Of a stretch of DNA of 64,000 nucleotides, positions 18,814 to 28,118 are shown one piece after another. This DNA is from Flavobacteriales bacterium (GTDB taxonomy: Bacteria; Bacteroidota; Bacteroidia; NS11-12g; UBA955), in NCBI GenBank assembly GCA_947447955.1, contig CANFLS010000003.1, forward strand, positions 85,048-149,047. The letters are read 5' to 3'. The position numbers and the translations under genes are program-made. Under the pieces are notes generated by a model. That model was not told the DNA's origin. It saw nothing but the letters and a program-made list of their open reading frames with translations, and did not search any database. Numbering within the stretch: position 1 is the stretch's first letter; each line of letters opens with the position of its first letter.

Positions 18814-19428
18814 ATGATTCAGTTAAATAGTAAATCAATCGCAATTTTTATATTGTTCTTGGGGTTCTTTGTAGTTTCATGTAACCAGTTAAATTACACA
18901 GAAATTAATGGCTTTGGTGGCGGTATCAAAACGACGAAAACAAAGGTCGAGCCAAAAGAAGTGGCACAATTTGGATTATCTAATGATGTTAAACATGACA
19001 CATCTGTTTTAATGGATATGGCCACTGAGCCCAGTTTGCCTAATTCAGAAAATCAATTTGCCAAAGATTCTCGGGTTAAAAAGCCAAAAATAAATCACAC
19101 CAAGACGATTCAAAAAATGAATAAAATATTTCACTGGGTGTTGCCAAAGTCAATGCATCGTGAATTTGATAAAAAGGTTGCGTCCAAGGCTTCTATTTTT
19201 GGATATCAAGGCGATAATGATGGAATGACTATTGGTTACAACATGCTGATGTATGGGCTGTTTGCAATCTTATTTGGAATTTTAGTATTAGTGATATTTA
19301 ATCCTCCCACAAATCCGGAATCTAATATTTCAGATGGAGGTTGTTTCACTGTATTATTAATAATAACGGGCTTTATTAGTGTGATATTGGGTGGGTTAAT
19401 TTATTTAATATCCATGATTGTGGCTTAG
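18814..19428 (+). CDS. FGGG-family lipoprotein 1 (unknown function, two C-terminal TM segments)
   Basis: I do not recognise this family. The ATG at 18814, just after a good promoter, gives a lipoprotein signal ending VVSC; the frame is open upstream to 18673 but lacks support. Right after the lipidated Cys comes NYTEINGFGGGIK, the motif shared by five genes of this window. A variable hydrophilic linker follows, then FDKKVASKASIFGYQG and GMTIGYNMLMYG, then two membrane helices. The closest relative here is the gene at 27448, which shares the FDKK...ASIFGY...GMTIG block. A lipid anchor plus C-terminal membrane helices is an unusual combination. Confidence 0.7.
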   Translation: MIQLNSKSIAIFILFLGFFVVSCNQLNYTEINGFGGGIKTTKTKVEPKEVAQFGLSNDVKHDTSVLMDMATEPSLPNSENQFAKDSRVKKPKINHTKTIQKMNKIFHWVLPKSMHREFDKKVASKASIFGYQGDNDGMTIGYNMLMYGLFAILFGILVLVIFNPPTNPESNISDGGCFTVLLIITGFISVILGGLIYLISMIVA

Positions 19429-19599
19429 TCATAAGGAATCAAATTCTATTTGAAATACGAATATGATTTTAGGTAATTGGAGGAAACTCAATTATTATAT
19501 TTTTCCTCATTTTATTGCTCTTTTAAAAAGTTGTAAATTCTAGTTGTGTTTTTAATCAATTATTTAATTAGATTCATTAGTTTTTCAAATTTTAATTAT

Positions 19600-19607
19600 T
19601 AGTTTTG
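19600..19607 (+). promoter_or_regulatory. -7 element of the TM2/K+ channel pair
   Basis: TAGTTTTG matches TAnnTTTG and ends 6 nt before the ATG at 19614, implying a nearly leaderless message. No exact -33 element is seen. Confidence 0.45.
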
Positions 19608-19613
19608 TTCAAT

Positions 19614-20345
19614 ATGGGAGCATTTGATACTATTGCAAAAGGAGCTTTGAGCCAATTTGGGCGAGAATTTGGACGTGCCGCGGCGAATTCTCTTTTACAG
19701 GGTAAAAATAGCCAAAAAATAGAATTAACTGAAAATTATATCGGTCGAATAAAAACATCGGATTCAAGTGTTATTAGAGCTATAAAAACTATTCAAAAGG
19801 TAGAGTTTGTAATTCAAGATAAAGCGAATGCATCTCGACTGATTGACATTACTGATGAATTCATTAATGTGAATAAATTCAATGGAGTAGATACGTTATT
19901 GAATATAAATGATTATTCAATTTTAGCAGATATATACAATGATAAATTTACTCATGGTTCCGTTTTGATTTCAACGGATTTTAAAGATAAAGTAATGGAT
20001 TTATTAGAGGTTAAGCGAAATGAATTAAAACAAACCGTGGATGATTTCAATGAAGGATGTAAGCAATTCGTAGATGAACAACTGATAATATGGAATCAAA
20101 AAAAAGTTACAAAGAAAAAGCTATTAATTTGGGCTTTCCCAATTTGGGGATTATTGGGTATTCATAATTTTTATTTAGGAAAAATGGGACAAGGATTTTT
20201 TCAACTTTTATTTTGTTGGACTTTCATTCCTGCAATTTTTAATGTTATTGAATTTTCAAAGTTGATATCAATGAATGATACCGATTTTGATTGGAAGTAT
20301 AACCCTGAGTTTGCTTTTTTTAGTATTTTTAAATTTTCAGAATAA
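19614..20345 (+). CDS. TM2-domain membrane protein
   Basis: The first ~160 residues are hydrophilic and unfamiliar, beginning MGAFDTIAKGALSQFGREFG with an amphipathic Gly/Ala-rich start. The C-terminal part (LIWAFPIWGLLGIHNFYLGK, MGQGFFQLLFCWTFIPAIFN, then EFSKLISM) is a TM2 domain: two helices with the G-x-H-x-F-Y-L-G turn. The stop is followed 7 bp later by the potassium channel start, so they are probably co-transcribed. TM2 proteins have no general known function. A TTG nine bases upstream is a less likely start. Confidence 0.75.
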   Translation: MGAFDTIAKGALSQFGREFGRAAANSLLQGKNSQKIELTENYIGRIKTSDSSVIRAIKTIQKVEFVIQDKANASRLIDITDEFINVNKFNGVDTLLNINDYSILADIYNDKFTHGSVLISTDFKDKVMDLLEVKRNELKQTVDDFNEGCKQFVDEQLIIWNQKKVTKKKLLIWAFPIWGLLGIHNFYLGKMGQGFFQLLFCWTFIPAIFNVIEFSKLISMNDTDFDWKYNPEFAFFSIFKFSE

Positions 20346-20352
20346 ATTGTTC

Positions 20353-21045
20353 ATGCTACCTTCATTAAAAGTTTCATCTGATTTAAGTAAACGGATTGAA
20401 CAAATTATTCAAATTGTAATTGCATATTCAGTAATTACTTTAACAATTGAAACATTACCTAATTTAACTTTTGGTCAACATAGGTTTCTTGAAATATCAG
20501 AACTTATATGTGTCATTATTTTTTCCTTAGAATATTTGGTTAGGTTCTTCTATGCAAAGAATAAATGGACATTTGTTTTCAGTTTTATGGGTTTTATCGA
20601 TTTGATTTCGATATTGCCATTTTTTTTGAATCTTGGCAGCGGTTCAAGAGCTTTAAGAGTTTTTCGATTATTTAGGGTTTTTAGAATACTCAAATTAGTT
20701 CGGTATAATAAAGCAATTAATCGATTTAAATATGCTTTTAATACAGTCAAGGAAGAACTTGTTTTGTTTTTCTTAGCGTCTTTCTTTATCGTATATTTAA
20801 CGTCAGTTGGTATTTATTATTTTGAAAATGAGGCTCAACCGGAAGTATTCAAATCTATTATACATTCATTTTGGTGGAGTGTGGTAACTTTAACAACTGT
20901 TGGATATGGTGATGTTTATCCGATTACGCTTGGAGGTAAAATATTTACATTTTTTGTGTTAATGGTTGGGGTTGGAATTATTACGATTCCAGCTGGATTA
21001 ATTGCTACAGCGATGATAAAAAGCAGAGATGAGGAAAAGGAATAA
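20353..21045 (+). CDS. Voltage-gated potassium channel (Kv-type, six TM)
   Basis: This is a 230-residue Kv-like subunit. The S4 voltage sensor carries regularly spaced arginines (RALRVFRLFRVFRILKLVR), S1-S3 precede it, and the pore helix runs into the selectivity filter TLTTVGYGD (about residue 185), followed by S6 with the GVGIITIPAGLIAT gating glycine. It should form a tetrameric inner-membrane K+ channel. The cytoplasmic C-terminus is very short, with no RCK or cyclic-nucleotide domain. ATG at 20353 lies 7 bp after the TM2 gene. In-frame codons from 20275 would overlap that gene and are not needed. Confidence 0.92.
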   Translation: MLPSLKVSSDLSKRIEQIIQIVIAYSVITLTIETLPNLTFGQHRFLEISELICVIIFSLEYLVRFFYAKNKWTFVFSFMGFIDLISILPFFLNLGSGSRALRVFRLFRVFRILKLVRYNKAINRFKYAFNTVKEELVLFFLASFFIVYLTSVGIYYFENEAQPEVFKSIIHSFWWSVVTLTTVGYGDVYPITLGGKIFTFFVLMVGVGIITIPAGLIATAMIKSRDEEKE

Positions 21046-21069
21046 ACATCCCTTTTTCAAATTCAACTT

Positions 21070-21131
21070 CCTAAAAGTGTAAATTTATACATTTTTAGGC
21101 GCCTAAAAGTGTTAAGTTTTACATTTTTCGG
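21070..21131. promoter_or_regulatory. Two tandem 30-bp inverted repeats upstream of the ATPase gene
   Basis: Two related palindromes, 21070-21099 and 21102-21131 (32-bp period), each begin CCTAAAAGTGT and close with the near complement ACATTTTTAGG or ACATTTTTCGG. They end 37 bp before the ATG at 21169 and just ahead of a TATTTTTG -7 box (21143-21150). Their position suggests an operator, possibly autoregulatory. They could also fold as RNA hairpins if transcription starts further upstream. Confidence 0.6.
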
Positions 21132-21168
21132 AAGATAAGTGTTATTTTTGTTTGAAATAATTCTTCAA

Positions 21169-22476
21169 ATGAAAAGAGACGCTTATCAAAATTTGTTAAA
21201 TTGGAAAAATAAATCCAATAGAATGCCCTTGATCATTCAAGGTGCAAGACAAGTTGGTAAAACTTGGTTGATGAAGGATTTTGGTAAAAACGAATATGCA
21301 CAAACCGCATATTTTAATTTTGAATCTTCTGCAGAATTGCGTCAAATATTTCAACAGGGATATGATATTAAAAAGTTAATTACATCCCTCGAAATTCATT
21401 TTGGAAATACAATAAATCCTGAGAATACCTTAATTATTTTTGATGAGATTCAAGCCTGCCCTGAGGCGATAACTTCCCTCAAATATTTTCAAGAAAACGC
21501 TCCCCAATTTCATATTTTCGCGGCAGGATCATTGCTTGGGGTTGCAATTCACCAAGGAGTAAATTTCCCGGTTGGGAAAACCGAATTTTTAACGCTTTAT
21601 CCTTTGTCGTTTCATGAATACTTGGCTGCCATTGGTGCCAACGGCATTCTAAATGCAATCCTTCATGAGCAAATTGATAGTCTAACTCCATTTCATACCA
21701 CGCTAACTGAGCATTTAAAAAAGTATTTTTTTATTGGGGGAATGCCGGCTGTTGTTGCAGATTTCATTGTGAATAATGATTTTAATACGGTTAGAGAAAT
21801 TCAAAATCAGATTGTGACGGCCTATGAAAATGATTTTTCTAAACATGCACCAATTTCGCAATTGCCTCGAATTCGGATGGTTTGGCAGTCAATTGTTGGA
21901 CAATTGGCTAAGGAAAATTCAAAATTTGTATATAGTGTTTTGAGAACAGGAGCTAGGGCCAAGGAATTCGAATTGGCAATTGCCTGGTTAAAAGATGCTG
22001 GACTTGTTCACAAAGTTACCAGAGTAAATAAAGCGGGACTTCCAATTACCGCGTACACCGATTGGAACGATTTTAAAATTTACTTAAATGATGTTGGTTT
22101 ACTGGGAGCAATGGCGCAATTGTCGGCCAAAACGCTTATTGAGGGAAATCAAATATTTGAAGAGTTTAAAGGAATTTTAACCGAGCAATTCGTTTGTCAA
22201 TCTATTATAAATCAAATGCAGTCTTGTTATTATTGGTCTCCTTCCGAAGGGAAATCAGAAGTTGATTTTATCATTCAAAAGGAGAATCGCGTTGTTCCAA
22301 TTGAAGTGAAATCTGCAGAGAATGTTCGATCACGCAGCCTCAGGGTATATTACGATAAATATCAACCCGAGGAATGTGTTAGAACTTCTTTGTCGGGTTA
22401 CATTCAACAAGATTGGATGAAGAATATTCCATTATATCTTTTTCAACAATGGTTGAATGCCAGAAGTGGATTGTAA
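21169..22476 (+). CDS. AAA_14/DUF4143 ATPase
   Basis: This large family of poorly understood ATPases is found in one or many copies in bacteria and archaea. The N-terminal AAA_14 domain has Walker A GARQVGKTW and Walker B LIIFDEIQACPE; the sensor-like AAGSLLG follows. The C-terminal DUF4143 region ends with EVDFII...VPIEVKS, which resembles a PD-(D/E)xK nuclease core (D, ExK). ATG at 21169 (MKRDAYQNLLNWK) gives 435 residues. It is preceded by tandem palindromes and is probably monocistronic. It is convergent with the T9SS gene, 7 bp apart. Confidence 0.88.
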   Translation: MKRDAYQNLLNWKNKSNRMPLIIQGARQVGKTWLMKDFGKNEYAQTAYFNFESSAELRQIFQQGYDIKKLITSLEIHFGNTINPENTLIIFDEIQACPEAITSLKYFQENAPQFHIFAAGSLLGVAIHQGVNFPVGKTEFLTLYPLSFHEYLAAIGANGILNAILHEQIDSLTPFHTTLTEHLKKYFFIGGMPAVVADFIVNNDFNTVREIQNQIVTAYENDFSKHAPISQLPRIRMVWQSIVGQLAKENSKFVYSVLRTGARAKEFELAIAWLKDAGLVHKVTRVNKAGLPITAYTDWNDFKIYLNDVGLLGAMAQLSAKTLIEGNQIFEEFKGILTEQFVCQSIINQMQSCYYWSPSEGKSEVDFIIQKENRVVPIEVKSAENVRSRSLRVYYDKYQPEECVRTSLSGYIQQDWMKNIPLYLFQQWLNARSGL

Positions 22477-22483
22477 TTGAAAC

Positions 22484-23929
22484 TTACTTAACCGACAACC
22501 CTTTGGTTATGCAGAAATCATTTCCCTCAATAACAACCCAAAGTAATTTGTTTTCACCCGCTGGAATAGTACAGCGTACTTCGTTCAAATCGGCAACTTT
22601 GTTCTGATAAACAACCTGACCAACTGTGTTGATCATGGTAATTCTTTTGATTGGCTGTGATGCGCGAATTGTAAATTCTCCATCGGTTGGATTCGGGAAG
22701 AGCGTAATACCAACGTCGCTTTTAATTTGATTGACTTGTGCTGAATACATATTCAAACTCAAATCTTCCAAGTAAACCAAACTTGATGCGGCACTGGCGC
22801 GTTGAAAAGTAGAGTCAGTTAAGAATGCACCTACAGTAGCTTTTTTTGGTGTTGCAGTATAACCCGGTACCCAAACAATATTCTCATTAAATAGGGTATA
22901 AGTACTTGGAATTGTAGCTGTGCTATTTTGTGAAAACATTCCCGAACCTACCAATGTATCTGCATCAAAAAAGTTGACCATCACAGAAACGCGATCACCG
23001 GTTGATAAATTTCCTTTCCAAAAACCACGTAAACTTACATAACGCTGATTTACTGCGAAACTTGGTATATCCATCGCTCCAACAGGCAGAGAAGGATTTT
23101 GAGAGACAAGCCAAGTTGGGTAGATTTCTGTACCTGTTTGCATGGCAACAGGCCATTGTTTCAGAACTACGGCATTTCCTGAGCGAGCTGAAGGCGTTTG
23201 TAATACAAATTGTTGTACGCCAGACATTTTGCCTACTTTCTCCTCATAGGCGTCAAACGATGTATACCATGACAATGGTTTCAAAACACTAAGTCCCCCC
23301 CAAGATTCAAAATCTAAGTTAGCAGTATTCGCTGTTTTACCATCGGGAAAAGAGATGTTATAAATAGAAATGCTGCCCGATGAATTTGGCGTTCCCGAAG
23401 CAACACTGCTTGCAATATAGATGAATGCTGAATCAGCAACCAAACCAGGTAGCTGATGAATATATGTCAAAGGAACAGTAATGGAATTGTCGGCAGAACC
23501 GGAAGCATCCGCCGTTATATAAAACTGCTGCAATATCAATGGCATTGGATCTACTCCTTTGGTGAATCCAACGATAATAATCGCTGTATCGTTGCCCAAG
23601 GCACTGCTGTTATAGTTTATTTTGATGCTGGTTGGTGTGCCACTTACTGGGTATCCACCATTTAAAACTTTAGGATATTCAGCGCCCACTTCCAATGCAT
23701 AACTGATAGTTTTGTTTGATACGTTATTCGATAATTTAATTCCGCGAGAATTGCCAGCGGTTTTAGATGAATCCATACCAACGGAACCTATAACCATCCA
23801 TTTGTTTGGAACTTTATACTGGGTTTGATTCCAATTGTTGAAGCCGCCATTTACGATAGTTTCTTGTGCCGTTAAATCGTTAAAGGCAATTCCAAAAACA
23901 AACAATATTAATGTTGTAACTTTATTCAT
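22484..23929 (-). CDS. T9SS-exported protein of unknown function
   Basis: A signal peptide (TTLILFVFGIAFNDLTAQ) precedes two related beta-rich modules: VNGGFNNWNQTQYKVPNKWMV, and LDFESWGGLSVLKPLSWY. Each opens with the glycine/asparagine-tryptophan pattern seen in secreted carbohydrate-associated beta-sandwich proteins. The C-terminal ~75 residues (ITLFPNPTDGEFTI ... IKRITMINTVGQVVY) are a type A T9SS sorting domain. The binding target is unknown. A TAATTTTG -7 box lies on the minus strand at 23940-23947, 10 nt before the ATG. It is adjacent and co-directional with another T9SS protein gene. Confidence 0.8.
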   Translation of the reverse strand: MNKVTTLILFVFGIAFNDLTAQETIVNGGFNNWNQTQYKVPNKWMVIGSVGMDSSKTAGNSRGIKLSNNVSNKTISYALEVGAEYPKVLNGGYPVSGTPTSIKINYNSSALGNDTAIIIVGFTKGVDPMPLILQQFYITADASGSADNSITVPLTYIHQLPGLVADSAFIYIASSVASGTPNSSGSISIYNISFPDGKTANTANLDFESWGGLSVLKPLSWYTSFDAYEEKVGKMSGVQQFVLQTPSARSGNAVVLKQWPVAMQTGTEIYPTWLVSQNPSLPVGAMDIPSFAVNQRYVSLRGFWKGNLSTGDRVSVMVNFFDADTLVGSGMFSQNSTATIPSTYTLFNENIVWVPGYTATPKKATVGAFLTDSTFQRASAASSLVYLEDLSLNMYSAQVNQIKSDVGITLFPNPTDGEFTIRASQPIKRITMINTVGQVVYQNKVADLNEVRCTIPAGENKLLWVVIEGNDFCITKGLSVK

Positions 23930-23996
23930 GAGTTGTGGGCAAAATTAAGGGCGATGAAAGATTCACCGCCCGTTATTAATGAGTTTTATTTTTTTA

Positions 23997-26135
23997 TTAA
24001 TGTGTGATTATTACACTTTCGGTTCTATTACCGTTTGCGTTTTTGATTGCAATCATATAGTTGCCGTTTGCCCAATTCTTAGAATCTAAATATAAGATAC
24101 CAGAATTATTGCCTTGTGTTATAATTTGTCCTGTGCTGCTGTATACAACATAGTTTGATTTATCACTGCCCAAGTTGATATAGAATCCTGCATCTGCTGG
24201 ATTTGGGAAACTGTTGCCGATACTTCCGGTGTTATTAGAATTGTTAGAGCGTGATTTGATAATTTTCACTGTATAGCAATAGGTAGTTGAACATGTTCCT
24301 GATGAATCGTAAGCAGTCAAGCAAACAGTATATGCACCAGAAGCTGGGAACTGATGGAGTGGAGTTTTATCCTTACTTGTTGCAGAACTATCACCGAAAT
24401 TCCAAACGTATGATTTTGCACCTGTGCTTGTATTCTTCACATACATTTTTCCGTTAGTTGCAACGCTATCAACAGTAAAGCCTGCTTTTGCATTACATGG
24501 AGAACAATCTACTTTGATAGTAGCACAAATGCTGGTATCACAAGCTTTGCAAGAATCTGTATATTTAATACAAACGGTATATGTTCCAGTTGTTTTGAAA
24601 GTATGGGTTGCAACCCTTCCATTGTAAGTAGTTGTTGCACCGCTATTTCCAACAACGATTGCGTATTTGTAACAATTGCTCGTAGTGCTTAAGTTCTTTC
24701 CTTCGAAAGTATAAACGTTACATTTATTTGAATAGGTTAAGCTTGCACCCGTCGCGGCCCAATTACATTTGGCGGCGGTAGGTTTGCAAGTTACGTTAAA
24801 CATAGAATATGTTTGGGTATCACAACCTGTGCAAATGTTTGAGTATTTGGCAATGATTGCAAATCTACCAGTATCAGAGAACGTATATGTTCCGGTTCTT
24901 CCAGCAGGCAATGAAACCAATTTGCCCGTTTTCATATCGTAAACACCCAATTGGTATGTGATACATGAATCTGCGAACATTGTCATTTCAAATGAATAAA
25001 CATTGCATTTGTTGCTATATCCAACTTTGATGGCATTTTTTTCCCATTTGCAAGTCTTCGTTGCAGTTGGAACTGTTACTTCAACTTTTTTGCAAATAAC
25101 AGAATAGCATTTTTTTGTAGAATTGTAAATTTTCAAACAAACCTCATAAACGCCAGATTTCTTGTAAACGTGAGAAGGATCGCTACCGGTAGAGCTTGTT
25201 CCATCTCCCCATGACCAAGTGTAGGTAGTTCCGGTTCCGCCATTCGATGTAGCATAGAATTTATAGGTACTGTCGTTTAGTTTTTTCCAAGTGTATGAAC
25301 CAATCAAATTACATGGTTTTTCAATTACAATAATTTTGCAGATTTTGATTTTGCATTTGCCAGTTTTGTCAATGATTGTAACACAAACTGTGTATGTGCC
25401 AGGTTTTGTATATTCATGGTAAGGATCAATGCCTTTGCCTGTTTGTCCATCTCCAAAACTCCACTCGTAAGTGTATCCAGTATTGCTGCTTGCTTTGAAA
25501 CGAACTTTTCCACCTGTATTAGTGAATCCGATTTCCCCTTTCAAATCGCAAGGATTTCCACAGCTAATTTTCACTTCTTTACAGAATGTTGCGGTACAAA
25601 CTTTGCCTGTTGTTGAATCTTTCCATGAAGCGGTTACACAAACTTTATAAACACCTTCTGACATGTAAGTATGCGTTGGGTCTGTTCCTTTACCTTCGGT
25701 TTTGTCTCCAAAATTCCAAGTGTAAGTTGCGCCTTTTTGGTTTGAATAGGCCATGAACATTCCTTTTTTACAATCGTTTTTGAAGGAAAATTCTGTGGTC
25801 AATTTACAGTCGCAAGATGCCACGGTAACCGACATGCACACTGATGTATCAAATTTCTTACAAGTGTTAACCAATTTCGCACAAACGGTATAGGTTCCGG
25901 CGGCTGAAAAAGTATAAGTCACTTTGTTTCCTGAGGCAACAGCTGAGGTTCCATTGTTTACTGTCCATTTAACAGTTGCACAAGAGTCAGAAACCAATGT
26001 TCCTTCAGTAACAAATACAGCAGTCAAGCAGCTGGTGGTTGCGCCAACTTTCATGCGAGTAGCAGATTGGGCTTGGGCTGAATTTCCAAGAAGAAAAGCA
26101 AAAGCCAAGGTTAAAAATTGTAATGTTTTTTTCAT
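23997..26135 (-). CDS. Cysteine-rich PKD-repeat protein with T9SS tail
   Basis: The signal peptide is LTLAFAFLLGNSAQAQ. At least four canonical PKD domains are visible by their WNFGD/WSFGDG/WSWGDG cores and HxYxxxGxYxVCxxx strands. Related Cys-rich modules (KWEKNAIKVGYSNKCNVYSFE and a near repeat about 90 residues later) lie between them. Cysteine pairs in nearly every module suggest disulfide stabilisation outside the cell. The C-terminus (NSFPNPADAGFYINL ... YVVYSSTGQIITQ) is a type A T9SS sorting domain. Its leader shares CACAACTC before the ATG with the gene downstream. A surface adhesin or structural role is inferred. Confidence 0.85.
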   Translation of the reverse strand: MKKTLQFLTLAFAFLLGNSAQAQSATRMKVGATTSCLTAVFVTEGTLVSDSCATVKWTVNNGTSAVASGNKVTYTFSAAGTYTVCAKLVNTCKKFDTSVCMSVTVASCDCKLTTEFSFKNDCKKGMFMAYSNQKGATYTWNFGDKTEGKGTDPTHTYMSEGVYKVCVTASWKDSTTGKVCTATFCKEVKISCGNPCDLKGEIGFTNTGGKVRFKASSNTGYTYEWSFGDGQTGKGIDPYHEYTKPGTYTVCVTIIDKTGKCKIKICKIIVIEKPCNLIGSYTWKKLNDSTYKFYATSNGGTGTTYTWSWGDGTSSTGSDPSHVYKKSGVYEVCLKIYNSTKKCYSVICKKVEVTVPTATKTCKWEKNAIKVGYSNKCNVYSFEMTMFADSCITYQLGVYDMKTGKLVSLPAGRTGTYTFSDTGRFAIIAKYSNICTGCDTQTYSMFNVTCKPTAAKCNWAATGASLTYSNKCNVYTFEGKNLSTTSNCYKYAIVVGNSGATTTYNGRVATHTFKTTGTYTVCIKYTDSCKACDTSICATIKVDCSPCNAKAGFTVDSVATNGKMYVKNTSTGAKSYVWNFGDSSATSKDKTPLHQFPASGAYTVCLTAYDSSGTCSTTYCYTVKIIKSRSNNSNNTGSIGNSFPNPADAGFYINLGSDKSNYVVYSSTGQIITQGNNSGILYLDSKNWANGNYMIAIKNANGNRTESVIITH

Positions 26136-26343
26136 GAGTTGTGTTCTCTAACACGAAGTTAGACATTTTTTGTGTAAGAATCGTTGTATTATGTTTCCTT
26201 ATTTGTTGAACTTCTTACATTTGTGGCATTGCAATGACAATCCCTAAAGTAAATGTTCATTGATTTAATGGATTTATTCCAAATTGTTGATATTGTTGCA
26301 ACTTGAAAATATATATCAATTAGCCCAAAACCAAATTTTCCTT

Positions 26344-26351
26344 TACATTTG
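26344..26351 (+). promoter_or_regulatory. -7 element
   Basis: TACATTTG matches TAnnTTTG, 18 nt before the ATG at 26370. Confidence 0.5.
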
Positions 26352-26369
26352 TCAAAATCAAATTCCATC

Positions 26370-27341
26370 ATGAATAAATTCCTAAGCTTTTTTTCGGCGG
26401 TAATCCTGATTGCTGCGTGTAGTAAAAAATCCGATAGCGGCAATAATACCTCAGTTTGTAGCAATGTAACTAGGGCTGATTTTGAGAAAATTCAGGTGTT
26501 CCCCGCAGATCATCTTTTAAATAAAGATATTTCTTTAAGTGCCGTAGATGCAAATTCATCGGCTATTCTCGGGGCGATTGGTGCAACCAGTCTACATCCA
26601 GATTTTGGCAGTGGGCTTTGGCAAGGTGCCCCCATTGGAATTCCTTTTTCGGTGGTTTGTGGCAGCCAATCTAAAGTTTCAATAACCTACAGGTCTAATG
26701 GGTATGATGGAAATTATGGCAATGAAAGCGAGCCAGGTCCCTTCCCAATTCCGTTGAATGCGGGTATTGAAGGAAATGGAAATGGCGATAGCCACGTAAT
26801 TACGGTTGATATTGAAAACAATATCCTTTACGAATTGTATAACGCAAGTCAGATTGGAACCGGTTGGGAAGCCTCTTGCGGTGCTATTTTCCATTTGAAA
26901 ACCAATACTTATCGTACGGAGGGATGGACGTCTGCCGATGCGGCGGGATTGCCTATTTTGCCATGTTTGTTGCGCTATGACGAAGTGAGTTCCGGCAAAA
27001 TTGACCATGCTATTCGCTTTACGCTCAGTAAACCAAAGGTTTACAAAGGCTATGTTTATCCTGCGTTGCATAAAGTAAGTGGAACAGGTGTTTTGGGAAC
27101 TTCATTGCCAATGGGTGCGAGATTGAGATTGAAGTCTGGCTTTGATATCAGCGGCTATTCTGCTGAAAATCAAGTGATATTAAAAGCAATGAAAACGTAC
27201 GGAATTATTTTAGCCGATATAGGTTCAGATATGTTCATTAGCGGTGCCCCAGATTCGCGTTGGAACGACACTGATTTGCAAAATCTTAAAAAAGTGAAAG
27301 CGACTGATTTTGAGGTAGTAGCTTTGGGTCCAATTAAATAG
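26370..27341 (+). CDS. Conserved secreted lipoprotein, unknown function
   Basis: ATG at 26370 gives a lipoprotein signal (SAVILIAAC, Cys near residue 18). The body contains GAPIGIPFSVVCGSQSKV, EPGPFPIPLNAGIEG, DSHVITVDIENNILYELY, EGWTSADAAGLPILPCLLRY and ILADIGSDMFISGAPDSRW. I recognise these as conserved blocks of a widespread but uncharacterised bacterial protein family seen in actinobacteria and proteobacteria. The regular beta-strand pattern suggests a secreted all-beta fold, but no catalytic signature is evident to me. Its scattered distribution hints at horizontal transfer, which I cannot test here. Confidence 0.65.
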   Translation: MNKFLSFFSAVILIAACSKKSDSGNNTSVCSNVTRADFEKIQVFPADHLLNKDISLSAVDANSSAILGAIGATSLHPDFGSGLWQGAPIGIPFSVVCGSQSKVSITYRSNGYDGNYGNESEPGPFPIPLNAGIEGNGNGDSHVITVDIENNILYELYNASQIGTGWEASCGAIFHLKTNTYRTEGWTSADAAGLPILPCLLRYDEVSSGKIDHAIRFTLSKPKVYKGYVYPALHKVSGTGVLGTSLPMGARLRLKSGFDISGYSAENQVILKAMKTYGIILADIGSDMFISGAPDSRWNDTDLQNLKKVKATDFEVVALGPIK

Positions 27342-27447
27342 CACTCCTGTTTTTATGGAATTTCCTTAAAAATATTTTTCAGTTTAAGGTATAACCTTAA
27401 TGCTTATCCGTTTGCAATTAATTATTTTGCAAATAAATAATGCAATT

Positions 27448-28065
27448 ATGAAACCACTTTTTTCTATTTTATTCATAATCCTATTGTTGGGTTCTTGCTC
27501 TCTTAGGTATAATGAATTCAATGATTTGGGTTTTTGTGGGGGAATGCAATCACAGAAATTGAAGAAAGCGAATAATAGCGAAGCACAGTTGAATTTTTTG
27601 TCTAAAGCAAAAAAAGCTGAAAGCCTTTTGAAATCTGAAAACAAACAGACTGTTTTTTTAGATACGTTTGAATTCGGAGCTACACATTCAAATGATAGGA
27701 AACACAATCCTGTTACTCGTAAAACCTTGAAGAAATTAAATAATATATTACGTCCAATGGTGCCGAGTTTATTAAAAGGGAAATTTGATAAAAAAATGGA
27801 ATCTAGGGCTTCCATTTTTGGTTATGAGGGAGAGAACAACGGCATGACAATAGGGTTTAATATTTTCATGTATGGACTCATTGCTTCTCTGTTTTTTATA
27901 GCAATTTATAAGATGGGGAATTATAACATAGACGGAAATCTCAAACAAGGTGTTATGTTAATTCCGGATGGTTGTTTAATTGCTTTCTTAATTATTGTTT
28001 GGAGTATTATTACAATAATCGGTGGATTGATATTTTTAATTTCTTGGTTGGTATCACTTTCGTAA
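27448..28065 (+). CDS. FGGG-family lipoprotein 2
   Basis: The lipoprotein signal ends LLLGSC; the next residues SLRYNEFNDLGFCGG match the family motif with one F-C-G-G variation. The linker is hydrophilic and variable. The region FDKKMESRASIFGYEG and GMTIGFNIFMYG is nearly the same as in the gene at 18814, as are the two C-terminal membrane helices (the last one IITIIGGLIFLISWL). ATG at 27448 fits the signal peptide. The frame is open to 27400 without a better start. It is followed 53 bp later by family member 3. Confidence 0.7.
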   Translation: MKPLFSILFIILLLGSCSLRYNEFNDLGFCGGMQSQKLKKANNSEAQLNFLSKAKKAESLLKSENKQTVFLDTFEFGATHSNDRKHNPVTRKTLKKLNNILRPMVPSLLKGKFDKKMESRASIFGYEGENNGMTIGFNIFMYGLIASLFFIAIYKMGNYNIDGNLKQGVMLIPDGCLIAFLIIVWSIITIIGGLIFLISWLVSLS

Positions 28066-28118
28066 TGATTTTTTACTTTTTGAATAACCCTGAACAAGAT
28101 ATATAAGCTTTTTATAAA

